Positions 49,354-58,604 of a stretch of 64,000 bases of DNA are shown here, piece by piece (within the stretch, counting starts at the first letter, position 1; the number at the start of each line of letters is the position of its first letter). The position numbers and the translations under genes are program-made. The notes beneath the pieces are model-generated. The model did no database searches and was not told the origin of the DNA. It was given only the letters and a program-made list of their open reading frames with translations. This stretch comes from Zoroaster sp. YZ-2022 (Eukaryota; Echinodermata; Asteroidea; Forcipulatida; Zoroasteridae), in assembly GCA_029582265.1 (NCBI GenBank), contig CM055820.1:13174966-13238965 (forward strand). Direction: 5' to 3'.

Positions 49354-49426
49354 TGGAAGATCCGGGTATCGATCCCGGTACCTCTCACATGCTAAGCGAG
49401 CGCTCTACCACCTGAGCTAATCCCCC
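49354..49426 (-). tRNA. tRNA-Ala (AGC)
   Basis: Full consensus, 148 bp from the next gene. Confidence 0.93.
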
Positions 49427-49501
49427 AGATATTTTTTATGATTTAAAATTCTTTGTTTGAAATTGAATTTCAGAAATGCTTTCAACTTTAAAAAGTGAAA
49501 T

Positions 49502-49574
49502 TGGAAGATCCGGGTATCGATCCCGGTACCTCTCACATGCAAAGCGAGCGCTCTACCACCTGAGCTAATCCCCC
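49502..49574 (-). tRNA. tRNA-Ala (TGC)
   Basis: Full consensus. First unchanged TGC copy from the left. Confidence 0.93.
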
Positions 49575-49649
49575 AGATGATTTTTATGATTTAAAATTCT
49601 TTATTTGAACTTGAATTTCAGAAATGATTTCAACGTTAAAAAGTTAAAT

Positions 49650-49722
49650 TGGAAGATCCGGGTATCGATCCCGGTACCTCTCACATGCTAAGCGAGCGCT
49701 GTACCATCTGTGCTAATCCCCC
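49650..49722 (-). tRNA. tRNA-Ala (AGC), D-arm variant
   Basis: Five 5' G are kept, but the D-arm has GCTGTACCATCTGTGCT (plus strand), breaking the D-stem. Confidence 0.48.
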
Positions 49723-49797
49723 AGATATTAATTATGTTTTACAATTCTTTGTTTGAAATTTAATTTCAGAAATGTTTTCAACCTTAAAATGTTGAAC

Positions 49798-49834
49798 TGG
49801 AAGATCCGGGTATCGATCCCAGTACCTCTCTTAT
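49798..49834 (-). pseudogene. tRNA-Ala 3' fragment at a fusion junction
   Basis: Same junction type as 48847 (CTCTTATGAAAAAG). Confidence 0.75.
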
Positions 49835-49847
49835 GAAAAAGTTAAAT

Positions 49848-49920
49848 TGGAAGATCCGGGTATCGATCCTGGTAACTCTCACATGCAAAGCAAGCGCTCT
49901 CCCACCTGAGCTAATCCCCC
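49848..49920 (-). tRNA. tRNA-Ala (TGC), variant
   Basis: CCTGGTAAC T-stem, GCAAGC, and CTCCCACC in the D-loop. Confidence 0.55.
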
Positions 49921-49995
49921 AGACAATTCTTATGATTGAAAATTCTTTGTTTGAAATTTAATTTCAGAAATGTTTTCAACCTTAAAAAGTTAAAT

Positions 49996-50068
49996 TGGAA
50001 GATCCGGGTATCGATCCCGGTACCTCTCACATGCTAAGCGAGCGCTCTACCACCTGAGCTAATCCCCC
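49996..50068 (-). tRNA. tRNA-Ala (AGC)
   Basis: Full consensus, T5 downstream. Confidence 0.93.
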
Positions 50069-50143
50069 AGATCGTTTTTATGATTTAAATTTTTTTGTTT
50101 GAAATTGAATTTCAGAAATGATTTCAACGTTAAAAAGTTAAAT

Positions 50144-50269
50144 TGGAAGATCCGGGTATCGATCCCGTTACCTCTCATATGCAAAGAATATGGAAGATCA
50201 GGGTATCGGTCCCGGTACCGGTACCTCTCACATGCTAAGCGAGCGCTCTACCACCTGAGCTAATCCCCC
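50144..50269 (-). pseudogene. tRNA-Ala fusion, same junction as 47265-47390
   Basis: Fragment 50144-50189 then an AGC copy 50191-50269 with the ACCGGT insertion and GATCAGGG acceptor side. Confidence 0.7.
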
Positions 50270-50344
50270 AGATATTTATTATGTTTTACAATTTTAAGTT
50301 TGAAATTTAATTTCAGAAATGTTTTCAACCTTAAAAAGTTAAAT

Positions 50345-50417
50345 TGGAAGATCCGGGTATCGATCCCGGTAACTCTCACATGCTAAGCGAGCGCTCTACC
50401 ACCTGAGCTAATCCCCC
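50345..50417 (-). tRNA. tRNA-Ala (AGC), near-intact
   Basis: One change in the variable region (GGTAACTC on the plus strand). Confidence 0.8.
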
Positions 50418-50492
50418 AGATATTTATTATGTTTTACAATTTTTAGTTTGAAATTTAATTTCAGAAATGTTTTCAACCTTAAAGAGTTAAAC

Positions 50493-50623
50493 TGGAAGAT
50501 CTGGGTATCGATCCCGGTACCTCTCACATGCTAAGAATATGGAAGATCAGGGTATCGATCTTGTCCCGGTACCGGTACCTCTCACATGCTAAGCGAGCGC
50601 TCTAACACCTGAGCTAATCCCCC
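50493..50623 (-). pseudogene. tRNA-Ala fusion with longer T-arm insertion
   Basis: Fragment 50493-50537, then an AGC copy 50540-50623 containing GATCTTGTCCCGGTACCGGT. Confidence 0.7.
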
Positions 50624-50698
50624 AAATATTTTTTATGATTTAAAATTCTTTGTTTGAAATTTAATTTCAGAAATGTTTTCAACCTTAAAAAGTTAAAT

Positions 50699-50771
50699 TG
50701 GAAGATCCGGGTATCGATCCCGGTACCTCTCACATGCTAAGCGAGCGCTCTACCACCTGAGCTAATCCCCC
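50699..50771 (-). tRNA. tRNA-Ala (AGC)
   Basis: Full consensus. Confidence 0.93.
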
Positions 50772-50846
50772 AGACAATTCTTATGATTTAAAATTCTTTG
50801 TTTGAAATTTAATTTCAGAAATGTTTTCAACCTTAAAAAGTTAAAT

Positions 50847-50919
50847 TGGAAGATCCGGGTATCGATCCCGGTACCTCTCACATGCTAAGCGAGCGCTCTA
50901 CCACCTGAGCTAATCCCCC
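50847..50919 (-). tRNA. tRNA-Ala (AGC)
   Basis: Full consensus, adjacent AGC pair with 50699. Confidence 0.93.
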
Positions 50920-50994
50920 AGATATTTGTTTATGATTTAAAATTCTTGTATTGAAATTGAATTTCAGAAATGTTTTCAACTTTAAAAGTGAATT

Positions 50995-51066
50995 TGGAAG
51001 ATCCGGGTATCGATCCCGGTACTTCTCACATGCAAAGCGAGTGCTCTACCACCTGAGCTAATCCCC
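50995..51066 (-). tRNA. tRNA-Ala (TGC), variant
   Basis: Four 5' G. ACTTCTC and GAGTGC changes shared with 52591. Confidence 0.52.
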
Positions 51067-51141
51067 AGATATTTATTATGTTTTACAAGTTTTTGTTTGA
51101 AATATAATTTCAGAAATTGTTCCAACCTTAAAAAGTTAAAC

Positions 51142-51213
51142 TGCAAGATCCGGGTATCGATACCGGTACCTCTCACATGCTAAGCGAGCGCTCAACCACT
51201 TGAGCTAATCCCC
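51142..51213 (-). tRNA. tRNA-Ala (AGC), variant
   Basis: Four 5' G, TGCAAG acceptor, GATACCGG T-stem and CAACCACTTG D-arm. Sister of 52739. Confidence 0.42.
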
Positions 51214-51288
51214 AGATATTCTTATGATTTAAAATTCTTTGTTTGAAATTGAATTTCAGAAATGCTTTCAACTTTAAAAATGTGAAAT

Positions 51289-51361
51289 TGGAAGATCCGG
51301 GTATCGATCCCGGTACCTCTCACATGCTAAGCGAGCGCTCTACCACCTGAGCTAATCCCCC
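51289..51361 (-). tRNA. tRNA-Ala (AGC)
   Basis: Full consensus. Confidence 0.93.
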
Positions 51362-51436
51362 AGATGGTTTTTATGATTTAAAATTCTTTATTTGAAATTG
51401 AATTTCAGAAATGATTTCAACGTTAAAAAGTTAAAT

Positions 51437-51508
51437 TGGAAGATCCGGGTATCGATCCCGGTACCTCTCACATGCTAAGCGAGCGCTATACCATCTGTGC
51501 TAATCCCC
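51437..51508 (-). tRNA. tRNA-Ala (AGC), D-arm variant
   Basis: Four 5' G and the CATCTGTGCT D-arm lineage. Confidence 0.42.
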
Positions 51509-51583
51509 AGATATTAATTATGTTTTACAATTCTTTGTTTGAAATTTAATTTCAGATATGTTTTCAACCTTAAAGAGTTAAAC

Positions 51584-51719
51584 TGGAAGATCCGGGTATC
51601 GATCCCAGTACATCTCCCAATGAAAAAGTTAAATTGGAAGATCCGGGTATCGATCTTGGTATCGATCCTGGTAACTCTCACATGCAAAGCAAGCGCTCTA
51701 CCACCTGAGCTAATCCCCC
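51584..51719 (-). pseudogene. tRNA-Ala fusion: 3' fragment plus 85-nt TGC copy
   Basis: Fragment 51584-51621 (CATCTCCCAATG junction as at 48847), then 51635-51719 with the TCTTGGTATCGA duplication. Confidence 0.7.
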
Positions 51720-51794
51720 AGACAATTCTTATGATTTAAAATTCCTTGTTTGAAATTTAATTTCAGAAATGTTTTCAACTTTAAAAAGTTAAAT

Positions 51795-51867
51795 AGGAAG
51801 ATCCGGGTATCGATCCCGGTACCTCTCACATGCTAAGCGAGCGCTCTACCACCTGAGCTAATCCCCC
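51795..51867 (-). tRNA. tRNA-Ala (AGC), discriminator T
   Basis: The 72 paired and loop positions match consensus. Only the discriminator differs (T). Confidence 0.75.
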
Positions 51868-51942
51868 AGATCGTTTTTATGATTTAACATTCTTTCTTTG
51901 AAATTTAATTTCAGAAATGATTTCAACGTTAAAAAGTTAAAT

Positions 51943-52015
51943 TGGAAGATCCGGGTATCGATCCCGGTACCTCTCACATGCTAAGCGAGCGCTCTACCAC
52001 CTGAGCTAATCTCCC
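51943..52015 (-). tRNA. tRNA-Ala (AGC), near-intact
   Basis: A single acceptor change (GGGAGAT), leaving an A:U-type pair with position 69. G3 kept. Confidence 0.78.
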
Positions 52016-52090
52016 AGATATTTATTATGTTTTACAATTCTTTGTTTAAAATTTAATTTCAGAAATATTTTCAAATTTATAAAGTTAAAT

Positions 52091-52219
52091 TAGAAGATCC
52101 GGGTATCGATCCCGGCACCTCTCATATGCAAAGAATATGGAAGATCAGGGTATCGGTCCCGGTATCGACCGGTACCTCTCACATGCTAAGCGAGCGCTCT
52201 ACCACCTGAGCTAATCCCC
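52091..52219 (-). pseudogene. tRNA-Ala fusion with T-arm rearrangement
   Basis: Fragment 52091-52136, then an AGC copy 52138-52219 with GGTATCGACCGGTACC in the T-arm and four 5' G. Confidence 0.68.
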
Positions 52220-52294
52220 AGATATTAATTATGTTTTACAATTCTTTGTTTGAAATTTAATTTCAGAAATGTTTTCAACCTTAAAAAGTCAAAT

Positions 52295-52367
52295 TAGAAG
52301 ATCCGGGTATCGATCCCGTTACCTCTCATATGCAAAGCGATCGTTCTACCACCTGAGCTAATCTCCC
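52295..52367 (-). tRNA. tRNA-Ala (TGC), degenerate
   Basis: Changes in acceptor (TAGAAG), T-stem (CCCGTT), anticodon stem (CATATG, GCGATCG) and 5' strand (GGGAGAT). Confidence 0.38.
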
Positions 52368-52442
52368 AGACAATTCTTATGATTTAAAATTCTTTGTTTG
52401 AAATTTAATTTCAAAAATGTTTTCAACCTTAAAAAGGTAAAT

Positions 52443-52515
52443 TGGAAGATCCGGGTATCGATCCCGGTACCTCTCACATGCAAAGCGAGCGCTCTACCAC
52501 CTGAGCTAATCCGCC
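52443..52515 (-). tRNA. tRNA-Ala (TGC), G3 lost
   Basis: The acceptor 5' strand reads GGCGGAT, so G3:U70 is replaced by C3:U70. Everything else is consensus. Confidence 0.6.
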
Positions 52516-52590
52516 AGATATTTTTTATGGTTTAAAATTTTGTATTTCAAATTTAATTTCAGAAATGTTTTCAACTTTAAAAAGTGAAAT

Positions 52591-52663
52591 TGGAAGATCC
52601 GGGTATCGATCCCGGTACTTCTCACATGCAAAGCGAGTGCTCTACCACCTGAGCTAATCCCCC
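52591..52663 (-). tRNA. tRNA-Ala (TGC), near-intact
   Basis: ACTTCTC and GAGTGC changes, five 5' G. Confidence 0.65.
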
Positions 52664-52738
52664 AGATATTTATTATGTTTTACAAGTTTTTGTTTGAAAT
52701 ATAATTTCAGAAATTGTTCCAACCTTAAAAAGTTAAAC

Positions 52739-52811
52739 TGCAAGATCCGGGTATCGATACCGGTACCTCTCACATGCTAAGCGAGCGCTCAACCACTTGA
52801 GCTAATCCCCC
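52739..52811 (-). tRNA. tRNA-Ala (AGC), variant
   Basis: Five 5' G, otherwise the same changes as 51142. Confidence 0.48.
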
Positions 52812-52886
52812 AGACATTCTTTATGATTTAAAATTCTTTGTTTGAAATTGAATTTCAGAAATGCTTTCAACTTTAAAAATTGAAAT

Positions 52887-52958
52887 TGGAAGATCCGGGT
52901 ATCGATCCCGGTACCTCTCACATGCTAAGCGAGCGCTCTACCATCTGTGCTAATCCCC
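52887..52958 (-). tRNA. tRNA-Ala (AGC), D-arm variant
   Basis: Four 5' G and the CATCTGTGCT D-arm. Confidence 0.42.
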
Positions 52959-53033
52959 AGATATTAATTATGTTTTACAATTCTTTGTTTGAAATTTAAT
53001 TTCAGAAATGGTTTCAACCTTAAAAAGTTAAAC

Positions 53034-53167
53034 TGCAAGATCCGGGTATCGATCCCGGTACCTCTCTCATGAAAAAGTTAAATTGGAAGATCCGGGTATC
53101 GATCTTGGTATCGATCCTGGTAACTTTCACATGCAAAGCAAGCGCTCTACCACCTGAGCTAATCCCC
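53034..53167 (-). pseudogene. tRNA-Ala fusion, duplicate of 47897-48030
   Basis: Fragment 53034-53071 (TGCAAGATCC start, CTCATGAAAAAG end) then TGC copy 53084-53167 with the T-arm duplication. The run is nearly identical to the one 5.1 kb to its left. Confidence 0.72.
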
Positions 53168-53242
53168 AGACAATTCTTATGATTTAAAATTCTTTGTTTG
53201 AAATTTAATTTCAGAAATGTTTTCAACCTTAAAAAGTTAAAT

Positions 53243-53315
53243 TGGAAGATCCGGGTATCGATCCCGGTACCTCTCACATGCTAAGCGAGCGCTCTACCAC
53301 CTGAGCTAATCCCCC
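53243..53315 (-). tRNA. tRNA-Ala (AGC)
   Basis: Full consensus, first of four consecutive intact genes at 148-bp steps. Confidence 0.93.
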
Positions 53316-53390
53316 AGATATTTTTTATGATTTAAAATTCTTTGTTTGAAATTGAATTTCAGAAATGCTTTCAACTTTAAAAAGTGAAAT

Positions 53391-53463
53391 TGGAAGATCC
53401 GGGTATCGATCCCGGTACCTCTCACATGCAAAGCGAGCGCTCTACCACCTGAGCTAATCCCCC
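53391..53463 (-). tRNA. tRNA-Ala (TGC)
   Basis: Full consensus. Confidence 0.93.
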
Positions 53464-53538
53464 AGACAATTCTTATGATTTAAAATTCTTTGTTTGAAAT
53501 TGAATTTCAGAAATGCTTTCAACTTTAAAAAGTGAAAT

Positions 53539-53611
53539 TGGAAGATCCGGGTATCGATCCCGGTACCTCTCACATGCAAAGCGAGCGCTCTACCACCTGA
53601 GCTAATCCCCC
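53539..53611 (-). tRNA. tRNA-Ala (TGC)
   Basis: Full consensus. Confidence 0.93.
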
Positions 53612-53686
53612 AGATATTTTTTATGATTTAAAATTCTTTATTTGAAATTGAATTTCAGAAATGATTTCAACGTTAAAAAGTTAAAT

Positions 53687-53759
53687 TGGAAGATCCGGGT
53701 ATCGATCCCGGTACCTCTCACATGCAAAGCGAGCGCTCTACCACCTGAGCTAATCCCCC
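53687..53759 (-). tRNA. tRNA-Ala (TGC)
   Basis: Full consensus, last of the run of four. Confidence 0.93.
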
Positions 53760-53834
53760 AGATATTAATTATGTTTTACAATTCTTTGTTTGAAATTTAA
53801 TTTCAGAAATGTTTTCAACCTTAAAAAGTTAAAC

Positions 53835-53969
53835 TGGAAGATCCGGGTATCGATCCCAGTACCTCTCTCATGAAAAGGTTAAATTGGAAGATCCGGGTAT
53901 CGATCTTGGTATCGATCCTGGTAACTTTCACATGCAAAGCAAGCGCTCTACCACCTGAGCTAATCCCCC
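53835..53969 (-). pseudogene. tRNA-Ala fusion: 3' fragment plus 85-nt TGC copy
   Basis: Fragment 53835-53872, then 53885-53969 with the TCTTGGTATCGA duplication and five 5' G. Confidence 0.7.
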
Positions 53970-54044
53970 AGACAATTCTTATGATTTAAAATTCTTTGTT
54001 TGAAATTTAATTTCAGAAATGTTTTCAACCTTAAAAAGTTAAAT

Positions 54045-54116
54045 TGGAAGATCCGGGTATCGATCCCGGTACCTCTCACATGCTAAGCGAGCGCTCTACC
54101 ACCTGAGCTAATCCCC
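54045..54116 (-). tRNA. tRNA-Ala (AGC), one 5' G short
   Basis: Consensus except for four instead of five 5' G. Confidence 0.6.
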
Positions 54117-54191
54117 AGATATTAATTATGTTTTCCAATTCTTTGTTTGAAATTTAATTTCAGAAATGTTTTCAACCTTAAAAGGTTAAAT

Positions 54192-54264
54192 TGGAAGATC
54201 CGGGTATCGATCCCGGTACCTCTCACATGCAAAGCGAGCGCTCTACCACCTGAGCTAATCCCCC
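54192..54264 (-). tRNA. tRNA-Ala (TGC)
   Basis: Full consensus, T4 downstream. Confidence 0.92.
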
Positions 54265-54339
54265 AGATATTTTTTATGATTTAAAATTCTTTGTTTGAAA
54301 TTGAATTTCAGAAATGCTTTCAACTTTAAAAAGTGAAAT

Positions 54340-54412
54340 TGGAAGATCCGGGTATCGATCCCGGTACCTCTCACATGCAAAGCGAGCGCTCTACCACCTG
54401 AGCTAATCCCCC
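54340..54412 (-). tRNA. tRNA-Ala (TGC)
   Basis: Full consensus. Confidence 0.93.
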
Positions 54413-54487
54413 AGATATTTTTTATGATTTAAATTTTTTTATTTGAAATTTAATTTCAGAAATGCTTTCAACTTTAAAAAGTGAAAT

Positions 54488-54560
54488 TGGAAGATCCGGG
54501 TATCGATCCCGGTACCTCTCACATGCTAAGCGAGCGCTCTACCACCTGAGCTAATCCCCC
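54488..54560 (-). tRNA. tRNA-Ala (AGC)
   Basis: Full consensus. Confidence 0.93.
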
Positions 54561-54635
54561 AGACAATTCTTATGATTTAAAATTCTTTGTTTGAAATTTA
54601 ATTTCAGAAATGTTTTCAACCTTAAAAAGTTAAAT

Positions 54636-54708
54636 TGGAAGATCCGGGTATCGATCCCGGTACCTCTCACATGCAAAGCGAGCGCTCTACCACCTGAGCT
54701 AATCCCCC
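54636..54708 (-). tRNA. tRNA-Ala (TGC)
   Basis: Full consensus. Confidence 0.93.
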
Positions 54709-54784
54709 AGATATTTGTTTATGATTTAAAATTCTTTGTTTGAAAGTGAATTTCAGAAATGCTTTCAACTTTAAAAAGTTAAAT

Positions 54785-54856
54785 TGGAAGATCCGGGTAT
54801 CGATCCCGGTACCTCTCACATGCAAAGCGAGCGCTCTACCACCTGAGCTAATCCCC
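54785..54856 (-). tRNA. tRNA-Ala (TGC), one 5' G short
   Basis: Consensus except for the missing 5' G. Confidence 0.6.
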
Positions 54857-54931
54857 AGATATTTTTTATGATTTAAAATTCTTTATTTGAAATTGAATTT
54901 CAGAAATGCTTTCAACTTTAAAAAGTGAAGT

Positions 54932-55143
54932 TGGAAGATCCGGGTATCGATCGGTACCTCTCACATGCAAAGCGAGCGCTCTACCACCTGAGCTAATCCC
55001 CAGATATTTTTATGATTTAAAATTCTTTGTTTGATATTGAATTTCTGAAATGTTTTGAACTTTAAAAGTGAAATTGGAAGATCCGGGTATCGATCGGTAC
55101 CTCTCACATGCAAACAGCGCTCTACCACCTGAGCTAATCCCCC
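54932..55143 (-). pseudogene. Two tRNA-Ala (TGC) units with T-stem deletion
   Basis: 54932-55001 and 55075-55143 read ATCGATCGGTACC where consensus has ATCGATCCCGGTACC, removing T-stem bases. The second also has GCAAACAGCGC. Confidence 0.55.
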
Positions 55144-55217
55144 AGATATTTTTATGATTTAAAATTCTTTGTTTGAAATTTAATTTCAGAAATGTTTTCA
55201 ACCTTTAAAAGTTAAAT

Positions 55218-55290
55218 TGGAAGATCCGGGTATCGATCCCGGTACCTCTCACATGCTAAGCGAGCGCTCTACCACCTGAGCTAATCCCCC
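55218..55290 (-). tRNA. tRNA-Ala (AGC)
   Basis: Full consensus, T4 downstream. Confidence 0.92.
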
Positions 55291-55365
55291 AGACAATTCT
55301 TATGATTTAAAATTCTTTGTTTGAAATTTAATTTCAGAAATGCTTTCAACTTTAACAAGTGAGAT

Positions 55366-55435
55366 TGGCAGATCCGGGTATCGATCGGTACCTCTCACAT
55401 GCAAAGCGAGCGCTCTACCACCTGAGCTAATCCCC
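55366..55435 (-). pseudogene. tRNA-Ala (TGC) with T-stem deletion
   Basis: ATCGATCGGTACC deletion form, TGGCAG acceptor and four 5' G. Confidence 0.55.
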
Positions 55436-55506
55436 AGATATTTTTATGATTTAAAATTTTTGTTTGAAATTGAATTTCAGAAATGTTTCAACCTTAAAAG
55501 TTAAAT

Positions 55507-55579
55507 TGGAAGATCCGGGTATCGATCCCGGTACCTCTCACATGCAAAGCGAGCGCTCTACCACCTGAGCTAATCCCCC
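55507..55579 (-). tRNA. tRNA-Ala (TGC)
   Basis: Full consensus, T4 downstream. Confidence 0.92.
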
Positions 55580-55654
55580 AGATATTTTTTATGATTTAAA
55601 ATTCTTTGTTTGAAATTTAATTTCAGAAATGTTTTCAACCTTAAAAAGTTAAAT

Positions 55655-55727
55655 TGGAAGATCCGGGTATCGATCCCGGTACCTCTCACATGCAAAGCGA
55701 GCGCTCTACCACCTGAGCTAATCCCCC
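55655..55727 (-). tRNA. tRNA-Ala (TGC)
   Basis: Full consensus. Confidence 0.93.
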
Positions 55728-55802
55728 AGATATTTTTTATGATTTAAAATTCTTTGTTTGAAATTGAATTTCAGAAATGCTTTCAACTTTAAAAAGTGAA
55801 AT

Positions 55803-55875
55803 TGGAAGATCCGGGTATCGATCTCGGTACCTCTCACATGCAAAGCGAGCGCTCTACCACCTGAGCTAATCCCCC
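55803..55875 (-). tRNA. tRNA-Ala (TGC), near-intact
   Basis: One T-stem change (ATCTCGG on the plus strand). Confidence 0.78.
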
Positions 55876-55950
55876 AGATATTTTTTATGATTTAAAATTC
55901 TTTGTTTGAAATTGAATTTCAGAAATGCTTTCAACTTTAAAAAGTGAAAT

Positions 55951-56023
55951 TGGAAGATCCGGGTATCGATCCCGGTACCTCTCACATGCAAAGCGAGCGC
56001 TCTACCACCTGAGCTAATCCCCC
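55951..56023 (-). tRNA. tRNA-Ala (TGC)
   Basis: Full consensus. Confidence 0.93.
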
Positions 56024-56098
56024 AGACAATTCTTATGATTTAAAATTCTTTGTTTGAAATTTAATTTCAGAAATGTTTTCAACCTTAACAAGTTAAAT

Positions 56099-56171
56099 TG
56101 GAAGATCCGTGTATCGATCCCGGTACCTCTCACATGCTAAGCGAGCGCTCTACCACCTGAGCTAATCCCCC
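56099..56171 (-). tRNA. tRNA-Ala (AGC), near-intact
   Basis: One T-stem change (CCGTGTA on the plus strand). Last copy before the gap. Confidence 0.75.
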
Positions 56172-56229
56172 AGATATTTTTTTATGATTTAAAATTTTAT
56201 TTGAAATTGAATTTCAGAACTTTCAATTT

Positions 56230-56729
56230 NNNNNNNNNNNNNNNNNNNNNNNNNNNNNNNNNNNNNNNNNNNNNNNNNNNNNNNNNNNNNNNNNNNNNNN
56301 NNNNNNNNNNNNNNNNNNNNNNNNNNNNNNNNNNNNNNNNNNNNNNNNNNNNNNNNNNNNNNNNNNNNNNNNNNNNNNNNNNNNNNNNNNNNNNNNNNNN
56401 NNNNNNNNNNNNNNNNNNNNNNNNNNNNNNNNNNNNNNNNNNNNNNNNNNNNNNNNNNNNNNNNNNNNNNNNNNNNNNNNNNNNNNNNNNNNNNNNNNNN
56501 NNNNNNNNNNNNNNNNNNNNNNNNNNNNNNNNNNNNNNNNNNNNNNNNNNNNNNNNNNNNNNNNNNNNNNNNNNNNNNNNNNNNNNNNNNNNNNNNNNNN
56601 NNNNNNNNNNNNNNNNNNNNNNNNNNNNNNNNNNNNNNNNNNNNNNNNNNNNNNNNNNNNNNNNNNNNNNNNNNNNNNNNNNNNNNNNNNNNNNNNNNNN
56701 NNNNNNNNNNNNNNNNNNNNNNNNNNNNN
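56230..56729. other. Assembly gap, exactly 500 N
   Basis: A round-number N run inside the array. The true number of missing units is unknown. Confidence 0.98.
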
Positions 56730-58241
56730 ATCGGGTTCGCCCCGGTCCCTCCCCCATAAAGCGCCTCTCCCCCTGGCTAATCCCCAGATATATTTTTTAT
56801 GATTTAAAATTCTTGTTTGAAATTGAATTTCAAAATGTTTTCAACTTTAAAAGTGAAATTGAGATCCGGGTATCGATCCCGGTACCTCTCACATGCAAAG
56901 CGAATCTACCACCTGAGCTAATCCCCCAGATATTTTTTATGATTTAAATTTTTGTTTGAAATTTAATTTCAGAAATGCTTTCAACTTTAAAAAAGTAAAT
57001 TGGAAGATCGGGTATCGATCGGTACCTCTCACATGCTAAGTGACGCTCTACCACCTGAGCTAATCCCCAGATATTTTTTTATGATTTAAAATTCTTTGTT
57101 TGAAATTGAATTTCAGAAATGTTTTCAACCTTAAAAGTGAAATTGGAAGATCCGGGTATCGATCCCGGTACCTCTCACATGCAAAAGCAGGCTCTACCAC
57201 CTGAGCTAATCCCCAGATATTTTTATGTATGGTGTTTAAAATTCTTTCAACTTTTAAAATTTAAATTGGAAGATCCGGGTATCGATATCAACTTTAAAAA
57301 AAGTTAAATTGTAAGATCCGGGTATCGATCCCGGTAACCTCTCACATGCAAAGCAGCGCTCTACCACCCTGAGCTAATCCCCAGACAATTTTTATGATTT
57401 AAATTCTTTGTTTTGAAATTTAATTTCAGAAATGTTTCAACTTAAAAGTAAATTGGAAGATCCGGGTATCGATCCCGGTACCTCTCACATGCTAAAGCGA
57501 GCGCTCTACACCTGAGCTAATCCCCCAGATATTTTTATGATTTAAAATTTTTTATTGAAATTAATTTCAAATGCTTTCAACTTTAAAGAGTAGAAATTGG
57601 AAGATCCGGGTATCGATCGGTACTCTCACATGCAAAGCAGGCGCTACCACCTGAGCTAATCCCAGATATTCTTATGATTTAAAAATTTTTTTGTTTGAAA
57701 TTTAATTTCAGAAATGCTTTCAACTTTAAAAAGTGAAATTGGAAGATCCGGGTACCGATCCCGGTACCTCTCACATGCAAAGCAGCGCGCTCTACCACCT
57801 GAGCTAATCCCCAGATATTTTTATGATCTAAAATTTTTTGTTTGAAATTGAATTTGAAATGCTTTCAACAAAAAAGTGAAATTGGAAGATCCGGGTATCG
57901 ATCTTACCTCTCACATGCAAAGCGAGCGCTCTACCACCCGAGCTAATCCCCCAGATTTTTATGATTTAAAAAAATTTTATTTGAAATTGAATTTCAAAAA
58001 CTTTCAACTTTAAAAAGTGAAATTGGAAGATCCGTATCGATCGGTACCCTCTCACATGCAAAGCAAGAGCTAACCCCCCAGATATTTTATGATTTAAATT
58101 TTGTTTGAAATTTAATTTCAGAAATTTTTCAAACTAAAAAGTTAAAAGATCCGGAAGATCCCAGCACATCTCATGAAATCTTGGGTATCGATCGGTACCT
58201 CTCTCATGCAAAGCAAGCGCTCTACCACCTGAGCTAATCCC
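56730..58241 (-). pseudogene. Eleven indel-bearing tRNA-Ala units after the gap
   Basis: Copies start at about 56730, 56860 (TGC), 57001 (AGC), 57144 (TGC), 57310 (TGC), 57454 (AGC), 57598, 57740, 57883, 58024 and 58178 (all TGC), with one stub at 57267. Nearly every one has one-base or two-base losses in C, A or T runs, in both gene and spacer, which suggests consensus error mixed with decay. Confidence 0.55.
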
Positions 58242-58314
58242 AGACAATTTTTATGATTTAAAATTTTGTTTGAAATTTAATTTCAGAAATGTTTTCAACC
58301 TTAAAAAGTTAAAT

Positions 58315-58387
58315 TGGAAGATCCGGGTATCGATCCCGGTACCTCTCACATGCTAAGCGAGCGCTCTACCACCTGAGCTAATCCGGC
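58315..58387 (-). tRNA. tRNA-Ala (AGC), acceptor variant
   Basis: Consensus except for GCCGGAT at the acceptor 5' strand (two changes, G3 lost). Confidence 0.5.
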
Positions 58388-58462
58388 AGATATTTTTTAT
58401 GATTTAAAATTCTTTGTTTGAAAGTGAATTTCAGAAATGCTTTCAACTTTAAAGAGCGAAAT

Positions 58463-58534
58463 TGGAAGATCCGGGTATCGATCCCGGTACCTCTCACATG
58501 CAAAGCGAGCGCTCTACCACCTGAGCTAATCCCC
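58463..58534 (-). tRNA. tRNA-Ala (TGC), one 5' G short
   Basis: Consensus except for four 5' G. Confidence 0.58.
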
Positions 58535-58604
58535 AGATATTTTTATGATTTAAAATTTTGTTTGAAATTGAATTTCAGAAATGCTTTCAACTTTAAAGTG
58601 AAAT

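Noticed and set aside
47883..53277. Minus-strand 60-95 codon frames in the tRNA array (SGGRALALHVRGTGIDTR type)
   Set aside because: They are read-through translations of tRNA genes and spacers.
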